Positions 35,668 through 44,020 of a stretch of 64,000 nt of DNA are shown piece by piece. Positions within the stretch are counted from its first letter, which is position 1. Every line of letters begins with the position of its first letter. Origin of the DNA: Paraburkholderia sprentiae WSM5005 (GTDB taxonomy: Bacteria; Pseudomonadota; Gammaproteobacteria; Burkholderiales; Burkholderiaceae); NCBI RefSeq assembly GCF_001865575.2, contig NZ_CP017563.2:682001-746000 (forward strand), read 5' to 3'. Position numbers and translations under genes: made by a program. The notes under the pieces were generated by a model that made no database searches, was not told the DNA's origin, and saw nothing but the letters and a program-made list of their open reading frames with translations.

Positions 35668-36546
35668 TCACGCCACCTCGTTTTCAAGGACGCCGATGCG
35701 CGCAATCTCCATGCGCACGACATCACCGCTTTGCAGGAATTTCGGAGGATTGAAGCCGATGCCGACGCCCGCCGGCGTGCCCGTCGCAATCACGTCGCCC
35801 GGCTGCAGTTCCATGCCGGCCGACAGCGTCTCGATGATGGTCGGAATATCGAAGATCAGCAGCTTCGAGTTCGATTCCTGACGCAACTCGCCGTTGATCC
35901 AGCAACGCACGTCGATGTTCGACGCGTCCAGTTCGTCGGCCGTCACCAGATACGGGCCCATCGGGCAGAAGCCGTCGAGCGATTTGCCGATGAACCACTG
36001 ACGATGCAGCTTTTGCAGATCGCGCGCGGTGACGTCGTTGATGATCGTGTAGCCGAACACGTGATCGAGCGCGTTGGCCCTGGAGATCGCGCGACCCGCC
36101 TTGCCGATGACCACGCCGATCTCGACTTCGTAGTCCAACTGTTGCGTCACGTCGGCATGACGCGGAATGCGCTCGCCCGTCGCGATGATCGTTGAAGCGG
36201 GCTTGGTGAACACGACCGGCGCTTCCGGTATGTGCTCGCCTGCCTGCGCGCTCTTGTCGAAGCCGGACTTGCTGAACTCTTCGGCGTGGTCGTGATAGTT
36301 CTTGCCGACACAGAAGACGTTGCGGCGCGGCCGGTCAACCGGCGCCAGCAGCGTCGCCGCCGCGAGCGGGTGCGCTTCGCCACGCGGGCGCAGCGATTCG
36401 CGCAGGTCGGAAAATTGTTGTACCAATTGGACCATGTCGCCGGAAAAGCCGTCGCACAACTGCGATACCGGCCAATAGACACCGGCGTCCGCGTCGCAAA
36501 CGGCGACCGTCCTCTCGCCGTGATGCCGCAAGGTTGCTAATTTCAT
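35668..36546 (-). CDS. Fumarylacetoacetate hydrolase family protein
   Basis: This 292-residue protein has an N-terminal lid region and the C-terminal FAH fold. Seen motifs are F-C-V-G-K-N-Y near residue 78, metal-binding D-Y-E-V-E-I-G-V-V-I-G near 138, and a late G-D-V-I-A-T-G-T-P-A-G-V-G near 255. Family members cleave C-C bonds in beta-diketo acids or hydrate/decarboxylate dicarboxylic intermediates, including 2,4-diketo-3-deoxy sugar acids. It is the first gene of the minus-strand operon, divergent from the GntR regulator. Together with the ribose-type importer this suggests breakdown of a sugar acid or cyclic carbonyl compound. Confidence 0.9.
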   Translation of the reverse strand: MKLATLRHHGERTVAVCDADAGVYWPVSQLCDGFSGDMVQLVQQFSDLRESLRPRGEAHPLAAATLLAPVDRPRRNVFCVGKNYHDHAEEFSKSGFDKSAQAGEHIPEAPVVFTKPASTIIATGERIPRHADVTQQLDYEVEIGVVIGKAGRAISRANALDHVFGYTIINDVTARDLQKLHRQWFIGKSLDGFCPMGPYLVTADELDASNIDVRCWINGELRQESNSKLLIFDIPTIIETLSAGMELQPGDVIATGTPAGVGIGFNPPKFLQSGDVVRMEIARIGVLENEVA

Positions 36547-36612
36547 GTTGGGCCTTTAATCTAGGTCTGGTGGGTCGAACTGGGACCACTGTAGGACCAA
36601 ACTTTGACGAAA

Positions 36613-36651
36613 AGAACCAGGGTTAACCAAAAACAAGAACCAATTGGTTCT
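36613..36651. promoter_or_regulatory. Palindromic operator cluster for the divergent GntR regulator
   Basis: The perfect 16-bp palindrome AGAACCAATTGGTTCT lies at 36636-36651. A weaker related site, AACC-AG-GGTT (36615-36624), and GGTTAACC (36621-36628) lie just beside it. They sit between the FAH-family gene (start 36546) and the GntR gene (start 36677). FadR-subfamily GntR proteins bind such short dyads, so this is the probable operator for both promoters. Confidence 0.7.
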
Positions 36652-36676
36652 GTTTTGCCGCACAGCAGGACTGAGT

Positions 36677-37387
36677 ATGAGTGACGTCGACGCAAGGCTG
36701 ACAGTCAGGGCGAAAGGAGCGCGGGAACTCGCCAGCTATCTGGAGCAAGCGATCCGCAGCGGACGCTTCCCCGAAGGCGTGCGCCTACCGCCCGAGCGCG
36801 AACTGAGTGAGGAATTCGGTGCTTCGCGCGGGGCCGTCCGGCGAGTACTCGCCGATTTGAAAGAGCGCGGGCTGATACGGCAGACGGTCGGAAGCGGCAC
36901 GTTCGTGCAGCCCGGAGCGAGCTTGCCGGTGCCGGTTGCGCTTGCCGAGCCGAAGCGGGACACCGTGCAGACGAGCCCGGCCGAACTGATGGAAGCACGG
37001 CTTCTGATCGAGCCGCTGATGCCTCGTCTCATCGTCCGTTATGCGACCGTGGCCGACTTCGCGCACATGAGCGAATGCATCGAACGTTCCGAAGCGGCGC
37101 AGACGATCGAGGAGTTCGAGCACTGGGACGGCGAGCTTCACCGCGCGATGGCGGTCGCAACGCACAACACGTTCTTTCTGCGCGTGCTCGAATTGACCAA
37201 TGAGGTGCGTGAACAGGGCGAGTGGGGACGTCTGAAGCGCCTCTCGCTCACGCCCGAGCGGCGTAGACAATACGAGGCGCAGCACCGCGCGATCGTGGAT
37301 GCGCTTCGCGATCGCGATGCCGAGGCGGCTTGCGAGCTATTGACGAACCACTTGCGGCAGATCCGGGAAAACCTGTTCGGGCGTTGA
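36677..37387 (+). CDS. GntR-family transcriptional regulator, FadR subfamily (FCD domain)
   Basis: This 236-residue regulator has an N-terminal winged helix (residues ~10-75; L-P-P-E-R-E-L-S-E-E-F-G-A-S-R-G-A-V-R-R) and a C-terminal all-helical FCD ligand domain. The FCD metal or ligand residues include H-W-D-G-E-L-H near residue 155 and a late Q-H-R-A-I-V-D-A-L. The ATG at 36677 is preferred over one at 36644, which lies inside the palindrome region. It is divergent from the hydrolase/importer operon and probably represses it until a pathway intermediate binds. Confidence 0.92.
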   Translation: MSDVDARLTVRAKGARELASYLEQAIRSGRFPEGVRLPPERELSEEFGASRGAVRRVLADLKERGLIRQTVGSGTFVQPGASLPVPVALAEPKRDTVQTSPAELMEARLLIEPLMPRLIVRYATVADFAHMSECIERSEAAQTIEEFEHWDGELHRAMAVATHNTFFLRVLELTNEVREQGEWGRLKRLSLTPERRRQYEAQHRAIVDALRDRDAEAACELLTNHLRQIRENLFGR

Positions 37388-37444
37388 GACGATCGCGCCG
37401 CCCATCACCGCTCTCGATCCGGAAAGCATCCGGATGTGAGCCGG

Positions 37445-38308
37445 CTACGCCGCGATCCTCGCGACCGCCCTGTTGAATGCATCCGGTCTCGCGACGTTCA
37501 TTCCATGCGATGCGCCGTCGATCGTTTCGCGTTCGGCAAACTCGATCCACTGCTGCAGCTTGTCGACCGTATTGCGGAACATACGCGGACTTTTCTGGCC
37601 ATCGATCAACAAGGTACGGCACTTGATATCGCGCGCGGCTTCCGGCGTATAGGCGGGAAGCGGGTCGAGCAACTGCTTCGGCAGCGTGAGCGCGTTGTCG
37701 AGCGCCATGCGACGAAAGCTCTCCGGGCTTTTGTTCCAGAACCCCGGCATGCTCACGGAGTCGACGAACATCGACAAGCCGGCGTCGAACTCTCCCCGCT
37801 CGATCAGTTCGGCGACACGTGCGCGCAAGACATTGGTCGCCGGCGGCATGAACGCGGGCTGCCCCCTCGATTCGGTTTGCAGCGGGCCGCCGGGATCGGC
37901 TAGCGTCAGCGTTTTCACGAGGCGCGGATATTCGCGCGCCAGATGAAACGCCACGCACCCACCCCGCGAGTGACCGACCAGATGAACGGGAGCGAGGTCA
38001 AGCGCGGTGATGAATCCGGCAATCTCCTCGACGTGCGCCTCCCAGCTGAACTCGCCGCGTCCGAACGCATCGACCTCGGGCCAATAATGGCTCAGGCTCG
38101 GCGCGAAGCAGCGAAACTGCCCGGACAAGGAAGCCAGCTGCGCGTCCCAATAGCGATAGTCACAAAGCGAGCCGTGCACGAACACCATCGGCTCGCCACG
38201 CCCGCGCTCGACGTACGGTATGGCAAGACTCGATGCGGTGGTCACAAACGACGGCGCAGACGCGCCGTCGGCCGAGGCCAGAATCGATGGACTGGTACGT
38301 GCATTCAT
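37445..38308 (-). CDS. Alpha/beta hydrolase
   Basis: This 287-residue serine hydrolase has oxyanion F-V-H-G-S-L near residue 43, the nucleophile elbow G-H-S-R-G-G near 112 and a catalytic His in G-A-S-H-G-M-N near 270. A stretch D-G-Q-K-S could supply the acid. The ATG at 38308 follows AAAGGAG. It is divergent from a LysR gene, which probably controls it. No pathway partner is adjacent, so the substrate (ester, lactone or epoxide-like) is unknown. Confidence 0.85.
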   Translation of the reverse strand: MNARTSPSILASADGASAPSFVTTASSLAIPYVERGRGEPMVFVHGSLCDYRYWDAQLASLSGQFRCFAPSLSHYWPEVDAFGRGEFSWEAHVEEIAGFITALDLAPVHLVGHSRGGCVAFHLAREYPRLVKTLTLADPGGPLQTESRGQPAFMPPATNVLRARVAELIERGEFDAGLSMFVDSVSMPGFWNKSPESFRRMALDNALTLPKQLLDPLPAYTPEAARDIKCRTLLIDGQKSPRMFRNTVDKLQQWIEFAERETIDGASHGMNVARPDAFNRAVARIAA

Positions 38309-38404
38309 CACAGTGCTCCTTTGACGCCACTATCGATGGTGTGCTCGCAAAAGAAAATCGCATAATATTGATGGAATCGATCTACTTTTCTGATATCAAC
38401 CACG

Positions 38405-39268
38405 ATGGCAACGGAAATGAAAGCGCTTGATCTGGATGTGTTGTCGATGATCATCGCGGTGGCGGATGCCGGCACGATCAGCCGTGCAGCGCAGCTCGTG
38501 CATCGCTCGCAATCGGCGGTGAGCATGCAGATCAAGACGCTCGAGACGGCGCTCGGCAAGGCTCTTTTCGTTCGCAAGCCCCGCAGCGTGGTGCCGACGC
38601 AGGACGGCGAAATGCTGTTGACCTACGCACGGCGGATGATCGCGCTGCGCGATGAAGCGTGGGCAGCGGTGGTACGACCGGACGTGACCGGACGCGTGGT
38701 CATCGGTGTGCCGGACGACTATGCAACGTCATTGTTCCCACCCATCCTCAAGAAATTTTCGGCGACCTATCCGAAGGTGGAGATTCAGGTGGTGGGGCTG
38801 CCCAGCGTTGCTCTCGAGCCCATGTTGAAGGACGGCACGGTCGATCTCGTCTGCGCGACGCGCGTGAAAGGATTGCACGGCGAATTTCTGCGTCACGAGC
38901 CGATGGTCTGGGCCGCCGCGCCAGGCGCGACCGAGATCTGGCGCGAAAGGCCGTTGCCCATCGCGGTGTTTTTGCCCGGCAGCGTCGCCCGGGAGAAAGC
39001 CATACGGAGTCTGGAGCGCGCGCGCATCACGTATCGAACGTCATATGAAAGTCCGAGTTTGCTGGGTCTGCTGACGATGGCCGAGGCCGGACTCGCGGTG
39101 ACGCCTCTGGCCAAGTGCGCGGTACCGGCGCACTTTTTGCTGCTGGGGGCCGCCAACGGCCTGCCGGAAATCGGCACGCTCGAAGTCGTGCTGGCGCGAA
39201 GTGCCGCTTCTAAACGGCCTCCGTGCGATTTTCTCGCGGAACGCATTCTCGCCGACCTGAAGAATTGA
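38405..39268 (+). CDS. LysR-type transcriptional regulator
   Basis: This 287-residue protein has an N-terminal helix-turn-helix (A-G-T-I-S-R-A-A-Q-L-V-H-R-S-Q-S-A-V-S near residues 22-40) and a type 2 periplasmic-like effector domain. The start is the ATG at 38405. It is divergent from the alpha/beta hydrolase gene with a 96-nt shared promoter, the classic arrangement for LysR control of the neighbour. The effector is unknown. Confidence 0.92.
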   Translation: MATEMKALDLDVLSMIIAVADAGTISRAAQLVHRSQSAVSMQIKTLETALGKALFVRKPRSVVPTQDGEMLLTYARRMIALRDEAWAAVVRPDVTGRVVIGVPDDYATSLFPPILKKFSATYPKVEIQVVGLPSVALEPMLKDGTVDLVCATRVKGLHGEFLRHEPMVWAAAPGATEIWRERPLPIAVFLPGSVAREKAIRSLERARITYRTSYESPSLLGLLTMAEAGLAVTPLAKCAVPAHFLLLGAANGLPEIGTLEVVLARSAASKRPPCDFLAERILADLKN

Positions 39269-39365
39269 CCCGGAGATCAACGCAGCGGTCCGCATGGAAC
39301 GCCACGGAGGACGCAAAGGCTGCGACGCTCTCGCCGGCCGCAAAAACGTGGCCCTGCCAACGACC

Positions 39366-40496
39366 TCAGGAAGACTCCCCTTCCCCGGCCTCGCGCGACG
39401 CGCAGATCCGCCACGAGGCTTTCGGCGCAACAACGGTTTGCGCGACGTCGCGCCACCAGCGTTCGCCGCGATGCACCGCGCTCAGATCGAGCCGCTCGCC
39501 CATGCGCGGTGTCGACAGCGCGACGCCGCGCGCAAGCGCCAGCCCCGTCACCCTTTCGAACGGCTCCTGCCAGCGATGCATCGCGAGGTCGAAGGTGCCG
39601 TTATGAATCGGCACGAGCCAGCGGCCGCGCAGGTCGATGTGCGCCTGCACGGTTTCTTCCGGCTGCATATGAACGTATGGCCACATCGCATCGTATGCGC
39701 CGGTTTCGATCAACGTGACGTCGAATGGTCCGAGGCGCTCGCCGATTGCGCTGAAACCATCGAAGTAGCCCGTATCGCCGCTGAAGAAAACGCGCAAATC
39801 GTGATCGACGATCACCCACGACGCCCACAACGTGCGGTTGCCGTCGAACAGGCTGCGCCCGGAGAAGTGCTGCGCGGGGGTCGCGGTGAACGCGATCCCC
39901 TCCACCTCTGTGCCCTGCCACCAGTCGAATTGGCGCACCTTCGCCGCGTCGATACCCCATTCGATGAGCCGGTCGCCGACGCCGAGCGGCGTCAGAAACA
40001 CCTCGGTACGCTGCGCCAGTACGAGGACGGTCTCGCGATCGAGATGGTCGTAGTGATCGTGCGACAAGATCACGCCGCGCAGCGGCGGCAAATCTTCGAG
40101 CGAGATCGGCGGCGCATGAAAGCGCTTCGGTCCGAGATTGCGGAATGGAGACGCCCGTTCGGCGAACACGGGATCGGTGAGCCAGAACTTGTCGCGCAAC
40201 TTCAGCAGCATCGTCGAATGACCGAGCCGGTACAGGCTGCGGTTGGGCGCCGCATCGAGTTGCGCGCGCGTCAGCGTTTCGACGGGCAATGCGTCGGTCG
40301 GCGCCGTGCCGCGCGGCTTGTTGAACAGCACCGTCCACGCGAGGCCGAGCGTTTTGCGCACGCTTTGCGCGGGACGCGGCTTGACGTTCTGGAAGCGCTC
40401 GCCGTCATGCTGCGGCGAGCGGTTGAACATCGCGCGACTGCGTTGCGCGGCGCTCACGCCGAGCATTCGGCGGACAAGGGTGGGAAGCGACGTCAT
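39366..40496 (-). CDS. Metallo-beta-lactamase-fold hydrolase (UlaG/NAPE-PLD-like)
   Basis: This 376-residue protein has the zinc motif S-H-D-H-Y-D-H-L-D near residue 160 and further ligands in F-S-G-D-T-G-Y-F-D near 250 and P-I-H-N-G-T-F near 305. An A-Q-H-F-S-G motif lies near 225. This set fits the L-ascorbate-6-phosphate lactonase / N-acylphosphatidylethanolamine phospholipase D branch. There is a basic N-terminus but no clear signal peptide. The ATG at 40496 follows AGGTCAACTT. Its divergent TetR neighbour likely regulates it. Confidence 0.87.
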   Translation of the reverse strand: MTSLPTLVRRMLGVSAAQRSRAMFNRSPQHDGERFQNVKPRPAQSVRKTLGLAWTVLFNKPRGTAPTDALPVETLTRAQLDAAPNRSLYRLGHSTMLLKLRDKFWLTDPVFAERASPFRNLGPKRFHAPPISLEDLPPLRGVILSHDHYDHLDRETVLVLAQRTEVFLTPLGVGDRLIEWGIDAAKVRQFDWWQGTEVEGIAFTATPAQHFSGRSLFDGNRTLWASWVIVDHDLRVFFSGDTGYFDGFSAIGERLGPFDVTLIETGAYDAMWPYVHMQPEETVQAHIDLRGRWLVPIHNGTFDLAMHRWQEPFERVTGLALARGVALSTPRMGERLDLSAVHRGERWWRDVAQTVVAPKASWRICASREAGEGESS

Positions 40497-40519
40497 AAGT
40501 TGACCTAGCGAAGAAAATG

Positions 40520-40566
40520 TACACCCGGCAGTGTAGTTTGTTTTCATGGAAAGTAAACTGGCCAGT
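40520..40566. promoter_or_regulatory. Candidate TetR operators in divergent promoter
   Basis: Two dyads lie between the metallo-hydrolase and TetR starts: TACAC-(6 nt)-GTGTA at 40520-40535, and the perfect 10-bp palindrome ACTGGCCAGT at 40557-40566, 13 nt before the TetR ATG. A GTGTA-like half site also follows the second. TetR proteins commonly bind such dyads to repress both genes. Confidence 0.5.
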
Positions 40567-40579
40567 GTAAAATCCTTGC

Positions 40580-41194
40580 ATGGAATCCAGTGCCCGCCCT
40601 CCACGTCTGACCGACCGCAAGCGCGTCGCAATCGTCGCCGCCGCGATCGAGGAATTCCTCGCAGCCGGATACGACGCCACCAGCATGGACCGTATCGCCG
40701 CCCGCGCGAACGTCTCGAAGCGCACGGTCTATAACCATTTCCCCAGCAAGGAAGCGCTTTTCGCGGCGATTCTCCATCAGTTGTGGGACGCCAGCCAGGA
40801 CGGCGACGCGCTCTGTTATCGCGCCGACCAACCGTTGCGTGCGCAGTTGCTCGATCTGTTGGAGCGCAAGCTGCGGCTGCTTCACGAGGAGTCGTTTCTG
40901 TCGCTTGCACGGGTGGCGATCGCGGCTGGCATCCATTCGCCGGACCGCGCGCGCGATATGGTCGCTCGCATGGGGGAACGCGAGGAAGATCTGACGGCGT
41001 GGGTTCGGGCGGCTGACGCGGACGGTCGCATCAAGACCGACGATCCCGTCTTTGCGGCACTGCAGTTGCAGGCGCTCGTCAAGGCTTTCGCGTTCTGGCC
41101 ACAAGTGGCGCTGGGGCAAGTGCCGCTCGATGCCGGCGAACAGAAGCGGATCGCGGAAGCGGCGGCGGATATGTTTCTCGCGCGGTATGCGTGA
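40580..41194 (+). CDS. TetR-family transcriptional regulator
   Basis: This 204-residue regulator has a TetR DNA-binding domain (residues ~14-60; T-S-M-D-R-I-A-A-R-A-N-V-S-K-R-T-V-Y-N-H-F) and a C-terminal ligand domain resembling the AefR-like type (R-A-A-D-A-D-G-R-I). It is divergent from the metallo-beta-lactamase-fold gene and probably represses it and itself. An imperfect GC-rich hairpin (41195-41221) follows the stop but has no T-tract. Confidence 0.92.
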   Translation: MESSARPPRLTDRKRVAIVAAAIEEFLAAGYDATSMDRIAARANVSKRTVYNHFPSKEALFAAILHQLWDASQDGDALCYRADQPLRAQLLDLLERKLRLLHEESFLSLARVAIAAGIHSPDRARDMVARMGEREEDLTAWVRAADADGRIKTDDPVFAALQLQALVKAFAFWPQVALGQVPLDAGEQKRIAEAAADMFLARYA

Positions 41195-41324
41195 GTCGCC
41201 TCGTCGGGGGGGTGAGGCGACACGTCGATCGCTTCCCGACTAGCGTGCGCGGCTGACTTCCAAGGCTCAAGGTTTCATGTCCTATGCCGATATAGCGCGA
41301 ACTACGCAATCAATTCGAGGATCT

Positions 41325-41945
41325 ATGCTTCGTTTCGCATTCGCACTGCTGTTCGCCGGCCTTCTTGCAGGCTGCAACTCGACCCTGCATGTCGAAAAGC
41401 CCGACCCGACATCTGGCCTTTATGCAACCCATACGGTACTGAAACCCGCTGACGTTCGCGTTGCGGAGAAATTCGACCCGGCTTACGCCCAGATGGTCTA
41501 TCTGAAGATCAATGCGGAAACGCCGAACCCGCGGTTTGTCGATTTTTTTGTATCCGCTCTTCAGGAAATGCATACCTTCAAGAAGGTCGCGACAAAGGAC
41601 GACCTGCAGGCCATCGTGATTGAACGCAACCTCGGCAGCAAGGTTCCGAACGTGTCGGATCTTGTCGGACTCAATAACCTCAGCAAAGAGATTGGGCCGT
41701 TCCTGATCGTCGAGCCCAATGCGGTGTTCAAGGGCGGCTATAACTTCGAGGGAACGCTGAAGGCGATTGATGCCAGCACCGGAAAAACTGTTCTGCTGAT
41801 CGACATGACCGCCTTCAACATGGCGGGACTTGACGATCCGCTGTTTCACCCGATGCTGAACGGATTCATCAACTGGACACGCAATCAGCCGGTCGCGCCG
41901 GAAACGCCACAAACCGCGCAGCAGTCGAAAGCTGCAAAACTTTGA
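41325..41945 (+). CDS. Putative lipoprotein, 206 residues
   Basis: The N-terminus has a hydrophobic core ending in a lipobox, L-L-A-G-C, with the acylated Cys at residue 17, so it should be anchored to the outer or inner membrane. The mature domain is mixed alpha/beta, with F-V-D-F-F-V-S-A-L-Q near 65 and G-G-Y-N-F-E-G-T-L-K-A-I-D near 135. The ATG at 41325 is chosen because it directly precedes the signal peptide and follows GAGGATCT. I do not recognise the family; the pattern resembles small periplasmic lipoproteins of unknown role. Confidence 0.75.
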   Translation: MLRFAFALLFAGLLAGCNSTLHVEKPDPTSGLYATHTVLKPADVRVAEKFDPAYAQMVYLKINAETPNPRFVDFFVSALQEMHTFKKVATKDDLQAIVIERNLGSKVPNVSDLVGLNNLSKEIGPFLIVEPNAVFKGGYNFEGTLKAIDASTGKTVLLIDMTAFNMAGLDDPLFHPMLNGFINWTRNQPVAPETPQTAQQSKAAKL

Positions 41946-41982
41946 CGGTTTCGGCGACCGCTAGCAAACGCATCGCGCGCCG

Positions 41983-43251
41983 CTAACTGCTCCCCGACGC
42001 AAGCTCCATTCGCTTGCGCTGCAGGAACCGGCGCGCGGCCGGATCACGTTCGAGGCCGATCGCCAGGTCGTACGCGCTGAGTGCTTGCGCCGTCGCGCCG
42101 GCCCGCGCGAGCAGGTTGGCGCGTGCGGCCCAATAAGGCTGATAGTCGGCGAGCCGCGGGTCGTCCGCATACGGCGCGAGCGCGTCGAGCGCCGCCTGCG
42201 GGCCGTCACGTTCCGCCACGGCGAGTGCGCGGTTCACGGCCACTACCGGCGACGCCGCAATAGCAAGCAGCCCATCGTAGAGATGCACGATCTCGTCCCA
42301 GTTCGGGCGACGCGTCCGGCAGCGATGCACATGCGCCGACTGCAGCGCGGCCTCGAGCTGAAAGCGCCCGATTGCGTTGAACGCGTTTGCGCGCCGCAGC
42401 AGTGCGTTCGCTGCGTCGAGCATCGGTGCGTTCCATGTTGCCGGGTCCTGAGCCGAGAGCGGCACATAGTCGCCCGCTGCATCGCGTCGCGCATCGCGCC
42501 GCGCCTGCGCAAACAGCATCAGCGCGAGCAGACCCAAGGTCTCCGGTTCCTCGGGTAGCAGCTCGACGAGCAGTTGCGCGAGATACAGCGCCTCGCCGGC
42601 GAGGTCGCGCCGCTCGGCATCGCCGCCGAGCGGGTCCGTCCAACCCTCCGCATACGCCGCGTAGACCGCCTCGAGCACCGCGTCGAGCCGGCCGGGCAGT
42701 TCCTCGCGCTCCGGCACGTTGAACGGAATGCCCGCTTCGCGGATCTTGGTCTTGGCCCGCACGAGGCGTTTGCTCATCGCGGCGGGCGACATCAGGAACG
42801 CGGACGCGATCGTCTTCGCTTCCATCCCCAGCACCACTTGCAGCATCAGCGGGGTGCGAATCGCGGCTTCGAGCGCAGGGTGCGTGCACGCGAACAGCAG
42901 CGCAAGCCGCCGGTCGGGCAACGCGCCCGCTTCACACTCGTCGATCTCGTCGGCAAGAATCACCAGCTGGTTCGCGACGTCGTCGCCGACCGCGCGATGA
43001 CGCGCGCCATCGATCGCGCGGCGGCGCGCTACCGTCATCAGCCATGCTTCGGGACTCGCTGGACAGCCGTGCTCCGGCCAGTCCGCGAGCGCGGCCGCGA
43101 ATGCGTCGGCGAGCGCGTCCTCGGCCGCGGCGACGTCGCGCGTGCGCATCGCCAGCAGCGCGACGAGCTTACCGTAGCTGCGGCGAGCGACCGCCTCCGC
43201 GATCGCATGCGCGGCGCCGTCATCGCCTCGGGCGCCGCCGAACGAACTCAT
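41983..43251 (-). CDS. RNA polymerase sigma factor, ECF42-like
   Basis: This 422-residue ECF-type sigma factor has sigma2 (residues ~15-95) and sigma4 (~115-170; A-S-A-F-L-M-S-P-A-A-M-S-K-R-L) domains, then a long helical C-terminal extension (~190-420). That layout marks the ECF42 group, where the extension is known to matter for activity and no anti-sigma gene is present. The ATG at 43251 overlaps the stop of the DGPF protein gene (ATGA), so the two are translationally coupled. Confidence 0.9.
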   Translation of the reverse strand: MSSFGGARGDDGAAHAIAEAVARRSYGKLVALLAMRTRDVAAAEDALADAFAAALADWPEHGCPASPEAWLMTVARRRAIDGARHRAVGDDVANQLVILADEIDECEAGALPDRRLALLFACTHPALEAAIRTPLMLQVVLGMEAKTIASAFLMSPAAMSKRLVRAKTKIREAGIPFNVPEREELPGRLDAVLEAVYAAYAEGWTDPLGGDAERRDLAGEALYLAQLLVELLPEEPETLGLLALMLFAQARRDARRDAAGDYVPLSAQDPATWNAPMLDAANALLRRANAFNAIGRFQLEAALQSAHVHRCRTRRPNWDEIVHLYDGLLAIAASPVVAVNRALAVAERDGPQAALDALAPYADDPRLADYQPYWAARANLLARAGATAQALSAYDLAIGLERDPAARRFLQRKRMELASGSS

Positions 43252-43616
43252 GCAGAGGGGGCTTCGTAAGGGGCGGTCCAGACCGGGCGCACCTCCATGA
43301 CGCCGTGCGCCGCGCCTGGACAACGCGCCGCCCACGACATCGCCGCGTCGAGGTTCGGCACGTCGATCAGATAGTAGCCGGCGAGTTGCTCCTTCGAATC
43401 GGAAAACGGTCCATCAAGAACTTGCGGCTTGCCGTCGACGAGCCGCACCGTGGTGGCCGTATTCGTGTGCTGCAGCCGGTTGGCGCCCACCAGCGCCCCC
43501 GCTTTTTTCAACGATTCGGTATAGGCGTGATAGGCGGCAACGCCTTGCTGCCGCTCGCTGTCGGTCATCTTGTTCCAGCCGTTTTCTTCCGAGTAGATCA
43601 TCAACAGGTATTCCAT
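43248..43616 (-). CDS. YCII-related DGPF-domain protein
   Basis: This 122-residue protein starts M-E-Y-L-L-M-I-Y and carries the diagnostic D-G-P-F sequence near residue 70, followed by L-A-G-Y-Y-L-I-D-V-P. YCII-like domains form small ferredoxin-like dimers. DGPF proteins occur next to ECF42 sigma factors and are thought to be targets or partners of them. GGAGG lies before the ATG at 43616; an upstream in-frame start at 43631 is less likely. Confidence 0.88.
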   Translation of the reverse strand: MEYLLMIYSEENGWNKMTDSERQQGVAAYHAYTESLKKAGALVGANRLQHTNTATTVRLVDGKPQVLDGPFSDSKEQLAGYYLIDVPNLDAAMSWAARCPGAAHGVMEVRPVWTAPYEAPSA

Positions 43617-43933
43617 TTGAGCCTCCGTCATGGGGTTGAGGCGGATGAATTACATCGGCCGCCATCACAATGACGCGCGGGCCGCGTGCTGAAGGACAAC
43701 TGGCGTCAAAAAAATCTCGGACGGGCGCCGAGACGCGCTGCGTTGGAAAAACAGGTTCGGATTGCAGCCCGTTCGGGCGTGTTTCGTCAAGCATTGTCGG
43801 GCGGCTGACGCGCGTTGTCGACCAGCGACTGGAGGGCGGCGCAGCAATGCCGAACCGCTATGCGTGTGCCGCGGGATCTCTCGCCGATCCCGGCGAGGCT
43901 GCCCCGCGCAGACTTCGATTCCGGCGCCGCACC
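43617..43933. other. Intergenic stretch without a recognised gene
   Basis: About 320 bases lie between the YCII/DGPF gene start and the acnB terminator. They must contain the promoter for the DGPF-sigma operon. Short reading frames exist on both strands, but none has a credible ribosome-binding site or composition. Confidence 0.5.
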
Positions 43934-43973
43934 AAAAAAAATGGCGCCGCAGGCATTCAGCCCACGGCGCCAT
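43934..43973 (-). terminator. Rho-independent terminator of acnB
   Basis: On the minus strand a stem of 9 bp (ATGGCGCCG at 43965-43973 read in reverse, pairing with 43941-43949) is followed by a run of seven T residues (43934-43940). It lies 48 nt after the acnB stop codon. Confidence 0.85.
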
Positions 43974-44020
43974 GTTGTGGCACTACGGCGAGAACGACGC
44001 GCCGTAGCCCGACAGCACAC

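Noticed and set aside
41195..41221. GC-rich hairpin after the tetR gene as a terminator
   Set aside because: The 8-bp stem is followed by mixed sequence without T residues, so termination cannot be supported.
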